The notes: generated from the sequence alone by a model not told the origin. Counted from the first letter of the stretch, positions 36,535 through 49,457 are shown. The stretch: 64,000 bases of DNA from Pseudomonas sp. 7SR1 (GCF_900156465.1 NZ_LT707064.1:5533001-5597000), one strand, 5' to 3'. A program made the numbers and translations.

Positions 36535-37059
36535 TCAGCATTCGTTCAACCCTTCACGGAAACGAATCGCCAGGCTTTTGAGATTCTGGCGCCAGCTCTC
36601 CAGCTCCTCCCGACTCAATTCGTCCTCAGGCTCCGGTTCGTCCAGGTTGACCGCCACAATCAACGGCTGGGTTACATCGCCCTTGGGCTTGTGCGGTGCC
36701 CGCGGCGGCTGGAACAGCGCCCCATGGGCCGCCAGCAATCTGGCCAGCCAGGTTTCAGGGTTCTGAGCCAGTTCGAGCATTTCCGCCAGCTCGGGGATGG
36801 CGATGTCCTGGAGGACCTCGCGGGTCAACAGCAGCTCTGCACGCGGAGCATTGGCCTGAGGCAAGCGATAGAAGCCTGCGATTTCATGACACAACCCCAA
36901 TAACGCACCGTACAGGTGAAACAAGGCGGACTCACGCCCAGCCTGGATCAGTGCAGGGGAGTTCATTGCTCGTCCATCCTCGGCCCTGGCGAGCGCCTCG
37001 AGCGACAGGCCGGCGAAATAGATTTTCTGGTTGGTGCGGGTGTAGAGCTCGTGGGCCAT
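36535..37059 (-). CDS. DUF6586 family protein
   Basis: The 174-residue, largely helical protein begins MAHELYTRTNQKIYFAGLSLEALARAE and contains HLYGALLGLCHEIAGFYRLP and a Pro-rich segment (FQPPRAPHKPKGDVTQPL). It resembles the DUF6586 family, pseudomonad proteins of unknown function encoded between sulA and topA. The ATG at 37059 has AGGATG just upstream. No signal peptide, membrane segment or catalytic motif is visible. A terminator for topA lies 79 bases upstream of its start. Confidence 0.78.
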   Translation of the reverse strand: MAHELYTRTNQKIYFAGLSLEALARAEDGRAMNSPALIQAGRESALFHLYGALLGLCHEIAGFYRLPQANAPRAELLLTREVLQDIAIPELAEMLELAQNPETWLARLLAAHGALFQPPRAPHKPKGDVTQPLIVAVNLDEPEPEDELSREELESWRQNLKSLAIRFREGLNEC

Positions 37060-37137
37060 GGCGGCATCCTCCCAACGACATGAAAGCTTCACGCAAGAGC
37101 GACAGTGTCATGGATCAACCGAGGCGACTGCAAGCCA

Positions 37138-37171
37138 AAAACAGAAAAGGCCCCATGACGGGGCCTTTTCT
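37138..37171 (-). terminator. Terminator of topA
   Basis: A 12-bp stem AGAAAAGGCCCC / GGGGCCTTTTCT (37143-37154 with 37160-37171) is followed on the minus strand by GTTTTTG. It lies 79 bases after the topA stop. Confidence 0.8.
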
Positions 37172-37249
37172 GTTCAACAACGGTGCTGTGGGAGCTGCCT
37201 GGTCATTCTGCGCACGCAAGCACTTTCATCCCCAAGTCATTGCCGACAA

Positions 37250-39862
37250 TCAGCGTTTGTCTTCAACGGTCCACTTGCCGCCGTCGTAGTACGCCTTCCA
37301 GCCGGTGGGCTTGCCGTCGACCTCAGTCTGGACGTACTGCTCCTTGGTCTTGCGACTGTAGCGAATCACCGCCGGGCGACCGTCCGGATCCTTCTGCGGC
37401 GCTTCGCAAAGGAAATGGTACTTGGGATCGATCTCGTCCTTGTGCGGCAGCAGCTCTATCACCAGCGGTGCCCGGGTTTCACGGTTTTTCGGGAACTGGC
37501 TGGCGGCCAGGAACAGGCCGGACGCACCGTCACGCAGGATGTAGGTGTCGTTGACCTTCTCGCACTTGAGCTCAGGCATCTTCACCGGATCCATCTTCGG
37601 CGGTGCGGCGTCACCACTGCGCAGCAGTTTGCGGGTGTTCTTGCAGGTCGGGTTGGTGCAACCGAAAAACTTGCCGAAACGGCCGGTCTTGAGCTGCATC
37701 TCGCTACCGCACTTGTCGCACTCCAGGCTCGGGCCTTCATACCCCTTGATGCGATAGCTGCCCTCTTCGATCTCGTAGCCCGCACAATCCGGATTGTTAC
37801 CGCAGATATGCAGCTTGCGCTTCTCATCCAGCAGGTAGGCATCCATCGCCGTGCTGCAGATCGGGCAGCGATGCTTGCCACGCAACACCAGGGATTCCGA
37901 TTCCCCCTCGTCGTCCGCTGCGATTTCATCCCCCGGAACCAGGTTGACCGTGGCCTTGCAGCGCTCCTTGGGTGGCAGGCTGTAGCCCGAGCAACCCAGG
38001 AAGACGCCGGTCGAAGCCGTGCGGATCTGCATTGGACGACCGCAGGTCTGGCATGGAATATCGGTCATGACCGGCTGGTTGGCCCGCATGCCGTTGTCCG
38101 GGCTCTCCGCCACTTCGAGTTTTTTCTTGAAGTCGCCGTAGAACTCATCCAGGACGTTTTTCCAGTCCCGCTCGCCCTGGGCCACATCGTCGAGATTCTC
38201 TTCCATATCGGCGGTAAAGCCGTAGTCCATCAGGTTCGAGAAGCTCTCGGACAGGCGCTCGGTCACGATATCGCCCATCTTTTCCGAGTAGAACCGACGA
38301 TTATGCAGCGCTACATAGCCACGATCCTGGATGGTGGAAATGATCGCTGCATAAGTCGAAGGACGACCGATACCACGCTTTTCCATCTCCTTGACCAGGC
38401 TGGCTTCCGAGTAGCGTGCCGGTGGCTTGGTGAAATGCTGCGTCGGATCGAGCTTTATGAGTTTCAGCACGTCGCCCTGGGCCATGTCCGGCAGGACATC
38501 GTCATCCCCAGGCTTGGTGATCTGCGGCATGACCCGGGTGTAGCCGTCGAACTTGAGGATGCGGCCCTTGGCGCGCAGCTCGAAGTCCCCGGCACCGACG
38601 CTGACGGTGGTGGACAGGTACTGGGCAGGCAGCATCTGGCATGCCAGGAACTGACGCCAGATCAGCTCGTACAGGCGCTCGGCATCACGCTCCATGCCCG
38701 ACAGCTTGCTCGGCTCGGTATTGGCATCGGAGGGACGAATCGCTTCGTGAGCCTCCTGTGCGCCTTCCTTGCTGCTATAGACATTTGGCGTGTCCGGCAG
38801 GTACTTCTTGCCGAATTCGCTTTCGATGTAGGTGCGCGCCATCGCCACGGCATCGGCCGAAAGGTTGGTCGAGTCGGTACGCATGTAAGTGATGTAGCCC
38901 GCTTCGTACAGACGCTGGGCCATCATCATGGTTTTCTTCACGCCGAAGCCCAGGCGGTTGCTCGCGGCCTGCTGCAGCGTGGAGGTAATGAACGGCGCCG
39001 ATGGCTTGCTGCTGGTCGGCTTGTCTTCACGCTTGACGATGCTGTAGCTGGAAGCCTTGAGCTTCTCCAGCGCAGCCATGGCCTGGGCTTCGTTGAGCGG
39101 CTTGAAGGCTTCGCCCTTCTCGCGGGCGACTTCGAAGCGCACGGTCGCGCCCTTGGTCGTGCCGAGGTCCGCATGCACTTCCCAATACTCTTCGGGAATG
39201 AACGCACGAATTTCCCGCTCGCGCTCCACCACCAGCTTCACTGCTACCGACTGCACTCGACCGGCCGACAGGCCGCGGGCGATCTTGGCCCACAGCAGGG
39301 GCGAAACCATGTAGCCCACCACCCGGTCGAGGAAACGACGCGCCTGCTGGGCGTTGACCCGATCGATGTCCAGCTCGCCCGGCTCGGAGAACGCTTCCTG
39401 GATGGCCTTCTTGGTGATCTCGTTGAACACCACGCGCTTGTAGCGGCTGTCATCCCCCCCGATGGCTTCGCGCAGGTGCCAGGCGATGGCTTCCCCTTCG
39501 CGGTCCAAGTCCGTCGCCAGGTAGATGGTGTCGGCATCCTTGGCGAGCCGACGCAACTCTTCGATGACCTTTTCCTTGCCCGGGAGGATCTCGTACTTGG
39601 CCTTCCAGCCATGCTCCGGATCGACTCCCATGCGCGAGACCAGCTGCTTGCGCGCCTTTTCCTTCGGCGACAGCGCCGGCGCTTCGCCCGCAGTGGCCTT
39701 GCCGCGCTTGGCGGCTGGCTCCTTGCTGGCGCTAGCCGAACCGCTGGTGGGCAGGTCACGGATATGGCCGATACTCGACTTCACCACGTATTGGTTACCC
39801 AGATACTTGTTGATGGTCTTGGCCTTAGCCGGGGATTCCACAATGACCAGCGATTTGCCCAT
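37250..39862 (-). CDS. topA: DNA topoisomerase I TopA
   Basis: The 870-residue type IA topoisomerase relaxes negative supercoils. The N-terminal TOPRIM domain starts [20 protein letters not shown]. The catalytic Tyr is in [14 protein letters not shown], and the C-terminus carries three zinc-finger-like modules with CxxC pairs (CQTCGRPM...[12 protein letters not shown]...[13 protein letters not shown]...CKNTRK). Further C-terminal ribbons end [11 protein letters not shown]. Length is in the usual range for this family. A Lys/Ala/Pro-rich insertion at about residues 40-70 ([18 protein letters not shown]) lies in the TOPRIM region. Confidence 0.97.
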   Translation of the reverse strand: MGKSLVIVESPAKAKTINKYLGNQYVVKSSIGHIRDLPTSGSASASKEPAAKRGKATAGEAPALSPKEKARKQLVSRMGVDPEHGWKAKYEILPGKEKVIEELRRLAKDADTIYLATDLDREGEAIAWHLREAIGGDDSRYKRVVFNEITKKAIQEAFSEPGELDIDRVNAQQARRFLDRVVGYMVSPLLWAKIARGLSAGRVQSVAVKLVVEREREIRAFIPEEYWEVHADLGTTKGATVRFEVAREKGEAFKPLNEAQAMAALEKLKASSYSIVKREDKPTSSKPSAPFITSTLQQAASNRLGFGVKKTMMMAQRLYEAGYITYMRTDSTNLSADAVAMARTYIESEFGKKYLPDTPNVYSSKEGAQEAHEAIRPSDANTEPSKLSGMERDAERLYELIWRQFLACQMLPAQYLSTTVSVGAGDFELRAKGRILKFDGYTRVMPQITKPGDDDVLPDMAQGDVLKLIKLDPTQHFTKPPARYSEASLVKEMEKRGIGRPSTYAAIISTIQDRGYVALHNRRFYSEKMGDIVTERLSESFSNLMDYGFTADMEENLDDVAQGERDWKNVLDEFYGDFKKKLEVAESPDNGMRANQPVMTDIPCQTCGRPMQIRTASTGVFLGCSGYSLPPKERCKATVNLVPGDEIAADDEGESESLVLRGKHRCPICSTAMDAYLLDEKRKLHICGNNPDCAGYEIEEGSYRIKGYEGPSLECDKCGSEMQLKTGRFGKFFGCTNPTCKNTRKLLRSGDAAPPKMDPVKMPELKCEKVNDTYILRDGASGLFLAASQFPKNRETRAPLVIELLPHKDEIDPKYHFLCEAPQKDPDGRPAVIRYSRKTKEQYVQTEVDGKPTGWKAYYDGGKWTVEDKR

Positions 39863-39977
39863 GGATCAGAAAATTCCTGAATTCTAAAAAGTGAAAGGCG
39901 GTTGGCGCCTGACGCGGCACCGCTATATATAGTGGCTGTAAGGTGAGGTCAAGCGCAGGGGGTCCCGCACGAAGGCC

Positions 39978-40214
39978 TCATGGCCTGGAAAAAATGCTCT
40001 CTTCGGCCTGCACCAAAGCAAAGCGCGGCACCTGTTCGCCGTCAACCTCGACGGACTCCTGGAACATGCTCAAGGGACGCACCCAAAAGCCGTAATCGCC
40101 ATACAGGGCCTGGTAGAAGACCACTTCTTCCTCGGTCTCGGAATGCCGCGCGATGCTGAATACGCGGTACTGCGGACCTTTGTAATGTTGGTAGAGCCCT
40201 GGTTGTATCGGCAT
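39978..40214 (-). CDS. DUF1653 domain protein
   Basis: The 78-residue protein MPIQPGLYQHYKGPQYRVFSI... matches DUF1653, a small beta-barrel-like family (YQHYKGxxYxV, VFYQALYGDYGFWVRPLSMF). In other bacteria it is found alone or fused to enzymes; function unknown. The ATG at 40214 with GAGG 8-10 bases upstream is preferred to a TTG at 40232. It lies between topA and fadA on the same strand. Confidence 0.85.
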   Translation of the reverse strand: MPIQPGLYQHYKGPQYRVFSIARHSETEEEVVFYQALYGDYGFWVRPLSMFQESVEVDGEQVPRFALVQAEESIFSRP

Positions 40215-40264
40215 GCTTCGGCCCTCGCTCAAGTCCTTTCAAAATAAAAACAAAATAAATCCGG

Positions 40265-40294
40265 AAAAACAAAAACCGGGGCACTCGGCCCCGG
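40265..40294 (-). terminator. Terminator of fadBA
   Basis: The stem CCGGGGC / GCCCCGG (40276-40282 with 40288-40294) is followed on the minus strand by TTTTTGTTTTT. It lies 18 bases after the fadA stop. Confidence 0.85.
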
Positions 40295-40312
40295 CTTCCA
40301 TCGACGCAACGC

Positions 40313-41503
<1,191 letters not shown>

Positions 41504-41518
41504 CTAGTCGTTGGGCGC

Positions 41519-43666
<2,148 letters not shown>

Positions 43667-43815
43667 CAACTGATCTCCACGATATGGACGCTGAACAGTA
43701 CACGTTGAACGCTGACCACTGGTTCGGCATTGACGTTACCGTCGATGCTACGCCAATCCGCCAGGCACACCCGCCAACGCGATAGTCGGGGTTCTGTAGG
43801 AGCATTAGGAAAATA

Positions 43816-43842
43816 CAAACGCTCAATTCATACGCCCGTTTG
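43816..43842. promoter_or_regulatory. Tandem PsrA-like sites upstream of fadB
   Basis: CAAACGCTCAATTC (43816-43829, left half perfect) and CATACGCCCGTTTG (43829-43842, one mismatch) follow the PsrA form. They share one base exactly as the two perfect sites at psrA do, giving the same 13-bp spacing. Confidence 0.7.
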
Positions 43843-44124
43843 ATTTGGGTACGTCACCTTCACGGAAATTCCGACAATTGTCAATCGCCCTAAACAGGGC
43901 GCCGAGCGCGACTTGACAGTCATTTCCGTACCGTACGGATCCGCAACACGGCGCCGCATGCAAGGCCATTCATAAGATCAATAATTAGAAAAGTCGCCCT
44001 AATTCCAGGCACGCTGATTTCGACCGGCTATGCTGGCGTAAGTGCGTTTGAAAACGGTCGGCTGATGAGGTCGCGAACGAACGTCCGGACAAGAATTCTG
44101 TTTACCGGCCTGCCTGGCCAACCC

Positions 44125-44150
44125 GCCCGATGAAGCTGTCGGGCTTTTTT
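44125..44150 (+). terminator. Orphan intrinsic terminator (candidate sRNA 3' end)
   Basis: GCCCGA (44125-44130) pairs with TCGGGC (44139-44144) and is followed by TTTTTT. It reads in the + direction where no + strand gene lies upstream. On the minus strand it has no U-tract. Confidence 0.8.
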
Positions 44151-44192
44151 ATGGGTGCGGACGGCGACGCCCCATGACCTTCCGCCGCCCCG

Positions 44193-44630
44193 TCAAGCCA
44201 ATGCCTTGAGCACATCGGAAATGTCCTGCAATACAGTGGCCTCGCCTTTTTCGCCCCAGTACAACGCGATCATTTGCCGATCGGCTTGGATCTTGTAGAC
44301 GTTGGCGGGCAGCTTCTCCAGATGGGCGAGCAGCGCCTCATCCTGGCAGACTTCCCGCCACTGGTTGACCCAGACACCTGGCGCGCTTTGCCAGTAGCTC
44401 CAACTGGCCGGTTGCTTGCCGCGCCGGGGCCGGAGGTACTGGGCGCAAGGATTCGGTGGCTGCGGCTCGAGCCAGTGCGGCCACTCCTGGGGTGCCAGTT
44501 GCATGGCCAGGCCGAGGCGCCGCGCCTCCATGCGCAGGGCCATGCGACCGCTCTGTACACGGGACGGCCGCAACCATGCCAGGGGGCTCAACACCACCAG
44601 CAGGATTGACACCACTATCCAGACCGTCAT
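44193..44630 (-). CDS. Hypothetical membrane-anchored protein
   Basis: The 145-residue protein has one N-terminal hydrophobic segment (MTVWIVVSILLVVLSPLAWL), then a basic region (RPSRVQSGRMALRMEARRLG) and a hydrophilic C-terminal domain ending KGEATVLQDISDVLKALA. No family is recognised. The topology suggests an inner-membrane anchor with the C-terminal domain in the cytoplasm (positive-inside rule). The ATG at 44630 has GGGAG seven bases upstream, preferred over the frame to 44678. It lies divergently from the universal stress protein gene. Confidence 0.8.
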   Translation of the reverse strand: MTVWIVVSILLVVLSPLAWLRPSRVQSGRMALRMEARRLGLAMQLAPQEWPHWLEPQPPNPCAQYLRPRRGKQPASWSYWQSAPGVWVNQWREVCQDEALLAHLEKLPANVYKIQADRQMIALYWGEKGEATVLQDISDVLKALA

Positions 44631-44732
44631 ATCTGTACTCCCGAATTCTGATGGGCCATTGACCGAGGTCGCCGTCAATGCGCTTGAAACCAGCCATACT
44701 TAACCGTATCGCAATTCTCTGGAGTGCTTTCC

Positions 44733-45173
44733 ATGTACTACGAACACATCCTGGTCGCCGTCGACCTTACTGAAGAATGCGATCCCGTCGTCAAGCGTGC
44801 CCTCGCGCTTTGCGAAGGCCGAGACACCAAGCTTTCGCTGGTGCATATCGTCGAACCGATGGCCATGGCCTTCGGCGGCGACGTGCCAATGGACCTATCC
44901 CAGCTGCAACAACAGCAATTCGACCAGGCCAAGGAACGCCTTGACCGACTGATCGCGAAATATCCGGCCCTGAAGAAGGAATTCAGCCACCTGACCTACG
45001 GCCAGCCGCGCCAGGAAATCCACCACCTGGCCAAGGAACAGGGTTGCGACCTGATCGTGGTCGGCAGCCACGGTCGCCATGGCCTGGCACTGCTGCTGGG
45101 CTCTACCGCCAATGATGTGCTGCACGGCGCGCCTTGCGATGTGCTGGCGGTGCACCTGATCAAGCGCACATGA
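44733..45173 (+). CDS. Universal stress protein (UspA type)
   Basis: The 146-residue UspA-domain protein begins MYYEHILVAVDLTEECDPVV and carries the ATP-binding-type loop DLIVVGSHGRHGLALLLGSTANDVLH (G2xG9xG-S/T). The Gln-rich middle (QLQQQQFDQAK) is a helix. Such proteins support survival under stress or energy limitation. A GGAG lies about 10 bases before the ATG at 44733. It is monocistronic, with a REP-like hairpin and a bidirectional terminator behind it. Confidence 0.92.
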   Translation: MYYEHILVAVDLTEECDPVVKRALALCEGRDTKLSLVHIVEPMAMAFGGDVPMDLSQLQQQQFDQAKERLDRLIAKYPALKKEFSHLTYGQPRQEIHHLAKEQGCDLIVVGSHGRHGLALLLGSTANDVLHGAPCDVLAVHLIKRT

Positions 45174-45178
45174 TCCAT

Positions 45179-45202
45179 GGGGAGCGAGCCTGCTTGCTCC
45201 CC
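45179..45202. repeat. REP-like hairpin after usp gene
   Basis: GGGGAGCGAGCCTGCTTGCTCCCC is an imperfect palindrome related to the P. fluorescens REP family, between two convergent genes. Confidence 0.55.
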
Positions 45203-45223
45203 ATGGAGAGCGTTTTCAAATGA

Positions 45224-45257
45224 AAATCCCGGTATTCATTGCTGAACGCCGGGATTT
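45224..45257. terminator. Terminator between usp gene and uup
   Basis: AAATCCCGG (45224-45232) pairs with CCGGGATTT (45249-45257). The minus-strand side continues TTTTCATTTG, so it probably ends the uup transcript; the plus side has a shorter U-tract. Confidence 0.65.
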
Positions 45258-45272
45258 ACTTGCAACGGTTGA

Positions 45273-47192
45273 TCACGCGTCCAGTTCGGCCCAGCGCTCG
45301 ACCAAGGCATCCAGCTCGGCCTGCAACTGCTCCAGCTGCGCGATCACCTTGGCGGTTTCGGCGGGAGGGCGCTGATAGAAACCGGCCTCCGCCATTTCAG
45401 CTTCCACCGCCGCGATCTGCGCTTCCTTGGCCTCGATATCGCCGGGCAAGGCTTCCAGCTCGCGCTGCAGCTTATAGCTGAGTTTTTTCCTGGCCGGTGC
45501 CGGGGCGGCAGCCGAGACAACCGGTGCAGGTTCGGCCTTGACCACGGCCGAGTTCAGGTCGGCCTTGCCGGACTTGCTCTCGGTCACGCCCAGGAGGCGC
45601 GGCGAGCCACCCTGGCGCAACCAGTCCTGATACCCGCCGACGTATTCGCGAACCTGTCCCTCGCCTTCGAACACCAGGGTGCTGGTAACCACGTTGTCGA
45701 GGAAGGCCCGGTCGTGACTGACCATCAGCACCGTGCCGCTGAAGGTCAGCAACACTTCTTCCAGCAACTCCAGGGTTTCCACGTCCAGGTCGTTGGTCGG
45801 TTCGTCGAGCACCAGCAGGTTCGCCGGCTTGCTGAACAGCTTCGCCAGCAAGAGACGGGCACGCTCACCGCCGGACAAGGCCTTGACCGGCGTACGCGCA
45901 CGCTGGGGGCTGAACAGGAAGTCGCCCAGGTAGCTCAGTACGTGGCGGCTCTGGCCATCGATCTCGATGAAGTCGCGGCCCTCGGCGACGTTGTCGATCA
46001 CCGTCTTTTCCAGATCCAGCTGATGGCGCAACTGGTCGAAGTAGGCGACATCGATCCTGGTGCCCTCTTCTACCTTGCCGCTGGTAGGCGTCAGGCCACC
46101 GAGCATCAGCTTGAGCAAGGTGGTCTTGCCGGTGCCGTTGGCACCCAGCAGGCCGATACGGTCGCCCCGCTGCAGGACCATGGAAAAGTCCTTGACCAGG
46201 AGCGGTCCGCCCGGATGGGCAAAGCTGACGTTCTCCAGCACCATCACCTGCTTGCCGGACTTCTCGGCGGTGTCGAGCTGGATATTGGCCTTGCCGGTAC
46301 GCTCGCGACGCTCGCTGCGTTCGACACGCAGGGCCTTGAGGGCGCGTACGCGGCCTTCGTTGCGAGTACGCCGGGCCTTGATGCCCTGGCGAATCCAGAC
46401 TTCTTCCTGGGCCAGGCGCTTGTCGAACAAGGCATTGGCGGTTTCTTCGGCCGCCAGCATGGCTTCCTTGTGCACCAGGAAACTGGCGTAGTCGCCGTTC
46501 CAGTCAATCAGGCCGCCGCGATCCAGCTCGAGGATGCGGGTCGCCAGGTTCTGCAGGAAAGAACGGTCGTGGGTGATGAACAGCACCGCCCCCTGGAAAT
46601 CCTTCAAGGCCTCTTCGAGCCAGGCGATGGCGCCGATGTCCAGGTGGTTGGTCGGTTCGTCGAGCAGCAGCAGGTCCGGCTCGGACACCAGGGCCTGGGC
46701 CAGCAGGACCCGGCGGCGCCAGCCACCGGACAGATCGGCCAGGGTCTTGTCGGCCGGCAATTGCAGGCGGCTCAGGGTGCTGTCGACCAGTTGCTGCAGG
46801 CGCCAGCCATCACGGGCCTCGAGGTCATGCTGCACGTGCATCAGCTTTTCCAGGTCGGCATCGGTGACGATGTTCTGGCTCAGGTGATGATACTCGGCCA
46901 GCAGCGCACCGACGCCGTCCAGGCCCTCGGCAACCACATCGAACACCGTCCGCTCGTCGGCCACCGGCAATTCCTGGGGCAATTCGCCGATCTTCAGGCC
47001 CGGGGCCCGCCAGACGGAGCCGTCGTCGGGCTTCTGGTCACCCTTGACCAGCTTCATCATGCTGGACTTGCCGGTACCGTTGCGGCCGATGATGCACACC
47101 CGCTCGCCACGGGCGATCTGCCAGGACACCTTGTCCAACAACGGCATGGCGCCGAACGCAAGGGACACATCGCTGAATTTGAGCAGGGTCAT
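45273..47192 (-). CDS. uup: ABC-F ATPase Uup
   Basis: The 639-residue protein has two ABC domains in one chain without membrane segments: Walker A GRNGTGKSS and GANGTGKTT, signatures LSGGWRRRVLLAQAL and LSGGERARLLLAKLF, and the ABC-F linker between them (RNEGRVRALKALRVERSERRE). The C-terminal coiled-coil (LQRELEALPGDIEAKEAQIAAVEAEM...) is the DNA-binding tail of Uup, which separates it from EttA and YheS. Uup limits transposon excision and acts on replication intermediates or ribosomes. The ATG at 47192 has GGAG six bases upstream. Confidence 0.95.
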   Translation of the reverse strand: MTLLKFSDVSLAFGAMPLLDKVSWQIARGERVCIIGRNGTGKSSMMKLVKGDQKPDDGSVWRAPGLKIGELPQELPVADERTVFDVVAEGLDGVGALLAEYHHLSQNIVTDADLEKLMHVQHDLEARDGWRLQQLVDSTLSRLQLPADKTLADLSGGWRRRVLLAQALVSEPDLLLLDEPTNHLDIGAIAWLEEALKDFQGAVLFITHDRSFLQNLATRILELDRGGLIDWNGDYASFLVHKEAMLAAEETANALFDKRLAQEEVWIRQGIKARRTRNEGRVRALKALRVERSERRERTGKANIQLDTAEKSGKQVMVLENVSFAHPGGPLLVKDFSMVLQRGDRIGLLGANGTGKTTLLKLMLGGLTPTSGKVEEGTRIDVAYFDQLRHQLDLEKTVIDNVAEGRDFIEIDGQSRHVLSYLGDFLFSPQRARTPVKALSGGERARLLLAKLFSKPANLLVLDEPTNDLDVETLELLEEVLLTFSGTVLMVSHDRAFLDNVVTSTLVFEGEGQVREYVGGYQDWLRQGGSPRLLGVTESKSGKADLNSAVVKAEPAPVVSAAAPAPARKKLSYKLQRELEALPGDIEAKEAQIAAVEAEMAEAGFYQRPPAETAKVIAQLEQLQAELDALVERWAELDA

Positions 47193-47416
47193 GAGCTTCT
47201 CCAAAAACCGGGCGCGCATTCTACCCGAGATAGGACCTTGCAGGGCCGCCTATTTCGTCACCCGAGGGCTCTTTACAGGTTCGGCGCGACAAAAACCGCG
47301 AACTTGCACCGATGGCCCCGCAAAGCTTTCGCCGCTTGCTGGCAAAAGGCTAAGCTACAGACAGTTACCCTGGGTTTTCCCTTGGGCTTGTCATGTTTTT
47401 TCTGCCCGGACGTATC

Positions 47417-49345
47417 ATGCGCAGTCGCCTTTTTAGTGTCTTGTCCTGTTTTTTCGTGTGTGCCACTGCCATCCAGACCGCCCAGGCGGTGGATATCTCC
47501 ACTCAACGCCAGTATTACGATGAGGCCAAGCGTGCCCTGGCCAAGGGCGACTCCGGCCCGTACTTGCGCTACAGCCAGGCCTTGCGCGACTATCCGCTGG
47601 AGCCGTACCTGGCCTATGACGAACTGACCGCGCGCCTCAAGAGCGCCAGCAACGCCGAAATCGAGAAGTTCCTCGCTGAACACGGTGACCTGCCCCAGGC
47701 CAACTGGATGAAGTTGCGCTGGCTGCGCTGGCTGAGCGAACGCGGCGACTGGCAGACCTTCGTCAAGTATTACGACCCCAAGCTCAACTTCACCGAACTG
47801 GACTGCCTCAATGCCCAATACCAGCTCACCCATGGCTTGAAGGCCGAAGGCTACGCCAACACCGAGAAACTCTGGCTCACCGGCAAGTCCCAGCCGCAGG
47901 CGTGCGACGCGCTGTTCGGCCTGTGGGCCTCCCAGGGCCAGTTGACGGAACAGAAACGCTGGGAGCGGGCCAAGCTGGCCGCCCAGGCCCGCAACTATCC
48001 GCTGGCCAACAGCCTGGTCAGCGGCCTGACCACCCTCGCCCCCCGAGGCAAATTGCTGGTGGACGTGGCGCAGAAACCCGAACTGCTCAACCAGCCGTCG
48101 CGCTTCAGCCCGGCGGACGAACCCATGTCCGATATCGTCAGCCTCGGCCTGCGCCGCCTCGCCCGCCAGGATCCTGACAAAGCCATGGCATTGCTGGACG
48201 GCTACGCCAGCACCATGCACTTTTCCCGCGACGAGAAGGTCGCCATCGCCCGGGAGATCGGCCTGACCCTGGCCAAGCGTTTCGACAGTCGTGCCCTGGA
48301 CGTGATGACCAGATACGATCCGGAGCTGCGGGACGACACCGTGTCGGAATGGCGCCTGCGCCTGTTGCTGCGCCTGGGTCGCTGGAATGAGGCCTATGAA
48401 TTGAGCCGGCGCCTGCCCGAGTCGCTGGCCACCACCAACCGCTGGCGCTACTGGCAGGCCCGTAGCCTGGAACTGGCGCAACCGCAGAACCCCGAGGCAC
48501 AGGCGCTTTACAAGCACTTGGCGCGTGAGCGGGACTTCTACGGGTTCCTGGCCGCCGACCGCTCCCAGTCGCCCTACTCCCTGGTCAACAAACCGCTGGT
48601 GATGAGCCAGGCGCTGGTCAACAAGGTGCGCAATACCCCAGGCGTACGCCGGGCGCTGGAGTTTCATGCCCGCGGGCAGATCGTCGACGGTCGCCGCGAG
48701 TGGTACCACGTCAGCCGGCATTTCAGCCGGGAGGAAATGGTCGCCCAGGCGAAACTCGCCTATGACCTGAAATGGTATTTCCCGGCGATCCGCACCATCA
48801 GCCAGGCCAAGTACTGGGACGACCTGGACATCCGCTTCCCGATGGCCCACCGCGAGACCCTGGTGCGCGAGGCCAAGGTTCGTGGCCTGCATTCGAGCTG
48901 GGTCTTCGCGATCACCCGCCAGGAAAGTGCCTTTATGGATGACGCCCGCTCCAGCGTCGGTGCCGCCGGCCTGATGCAACTGATGCCCGGCACCGCCAAG
49001 GAGACCGCGCGCAAGTTCAGCATCCCCCTGGCCTCGCCACAGCAGGTATTGAACCCCGACAAGAACATCCAGCTGGGCGCGGCCTACCTGAGCCAGGTGC
49101 ACAGCCAGTTCAACGGCAACCGCGTACTGGCTTCGGCCGCCTACAATGCCGGCCCCGGGCGCGTACGCCAGTGGCTGCGTGGCGCCGATCACCTGAGCTT
49201 CGACGTCTGGGTCGAAAGCATCCCGTTCGATGAAACCCGCCAATACGTGCAGAACGTGTTGTCCTACTCGGTGATCTACGGCCAGAAACTCAACTCGCCG
49301 CAGCCGTTGGTGGATTGGCACGAGCGGTACTTCGATGATCAGTGA
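47417..49345 (+). CDS. slt: Soluble lytic murein transglycosylase Slt
   Basis: The 642-residue protein begins with a signal peptide (MRSRLFSVLSCFFVCATAIQ...AQA). A long helical U-domain (VDISTQRQYYDEAKRALAKG...) follows, then a C-terminal lysozyme-like SLT domain with catalytic Glu503 in AITRQESAFMDDARSSVGAAGLMQLMP and AAYNAGPGRVRQWL. It cleaves peptidoglycan to 1,6-anhydromuropeptides, the substrates later handled by NagZ, also encoded in this window. The start at 47417 gives a regular signal peptide; an ATG at 47393 is upstream. Confidence 0.95.
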   Translation: MRSRLFSVLSCFFVCATAIQTAQAVDISTQRQYYDEAKRALAKGDSGPYLRYSQALRDYPLEPYLAYDELTARLKSASNAEIEKFLAEHGDLPQANWMKLRWLRWLSERGDWQTFVKYYDPKLNFTELDCLNAQYQLTHGLKAEGYANTEKLWLTGKSQPQACDALFGLWASQGQLTEQKRWERAKLAAQARNYPLANSLVSGLTTLAPRGKLLVDVAQKPELLNQPSRFSPADEPMSDIVSLGLRRLARQDPDKAMALLDGYASTMHFSRDEKVAIAREIGLTLAKRFDSRALDVMTRYDPELRDDTVSEWRLRLLLRLGRWNEAYELSRRLPESLATTNRWRYWQARSLELAQPQNPEAQALYKHLARERDFYGFLAADRSQSPYSLVNKPLVMSQALVNKVRNTPGVRRALEFHARGQIVDGRREWYHVSRHFSREEMVAQAKLAYDLKWYFPAIRTISQAKYWDDLDIRFPMAHRETLVREAKVRGLHSSWVFAITRQESAFMDDARSSVGAAGLMQLMPGTAKETARKFSIPLASPQQVLNPDKNIQLGAAYLSQVHSQFNGNRVLASAAYNAGPGRVRQWLRGADHLSFDVWVESIPFDETRQYVQNVLSYSVIYGQKLNSPQPLVDWHERYFDDQ

Positions 49346-49389
49346 GGGTTAGCGTCGAGCTTCAAGTGGCAAGCGGTTCCTCAAAAGCG

Positions 49390-49427
49390 AAAAAAATGCC
49401 CGTATAGAAAGCCACGGGCATTTTTTT
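49390..49427. terminator. Bidirectional terminator between slt and the exporter gene
   Basis: ATGCCCGT (49396-49403) pairs with ACGGGCAT (49414-49421), flanked by AAAAAAA and TTTTTTT. The two genes converge here. Confidence 0.9.
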
Positions 49428-49457
49428 GTCGGTTACCGGACCTTACGGCGGCAGTCC

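Larger units (their letters stand above)
43667..44192. other. Intergenic region between fadB and the 145-residue gene (526 bp)
   Basis: The region contains no protein gene that I can support. It holds the fadB leader, tandem PsrA-like sites (43816-43842), a run of four palindromes (43863-43939), and a possible small-RNA segment ending in an intrinsic terminator at 44125-44150 that points in the + direction. No + strand gene precedes that terminator. Confidence 0.6.

Noticed and set aside
37058..39880. 940-codon + strand open frame opposite topA
   Set aside because: It is complementary to the topA reading frame with no motif and no ribosome site.
44007..44024. Sigma-54-like sequence AGGCACGCTGATTTCGA
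   Set aside because: The GG-N10-GC rule is broken (GG-N10-TC), so it is not a credible RpoN promoter.
45714..47627. 637-codon + strand open frame opposite uup
   Set aside because: Shadow of uup, running across the divergent promoter region into slt in another frame.
47273..49321. 682-codon minus strand open frame opposite slt
   Set aside because: Shadow of slt; no domain and no start signal.
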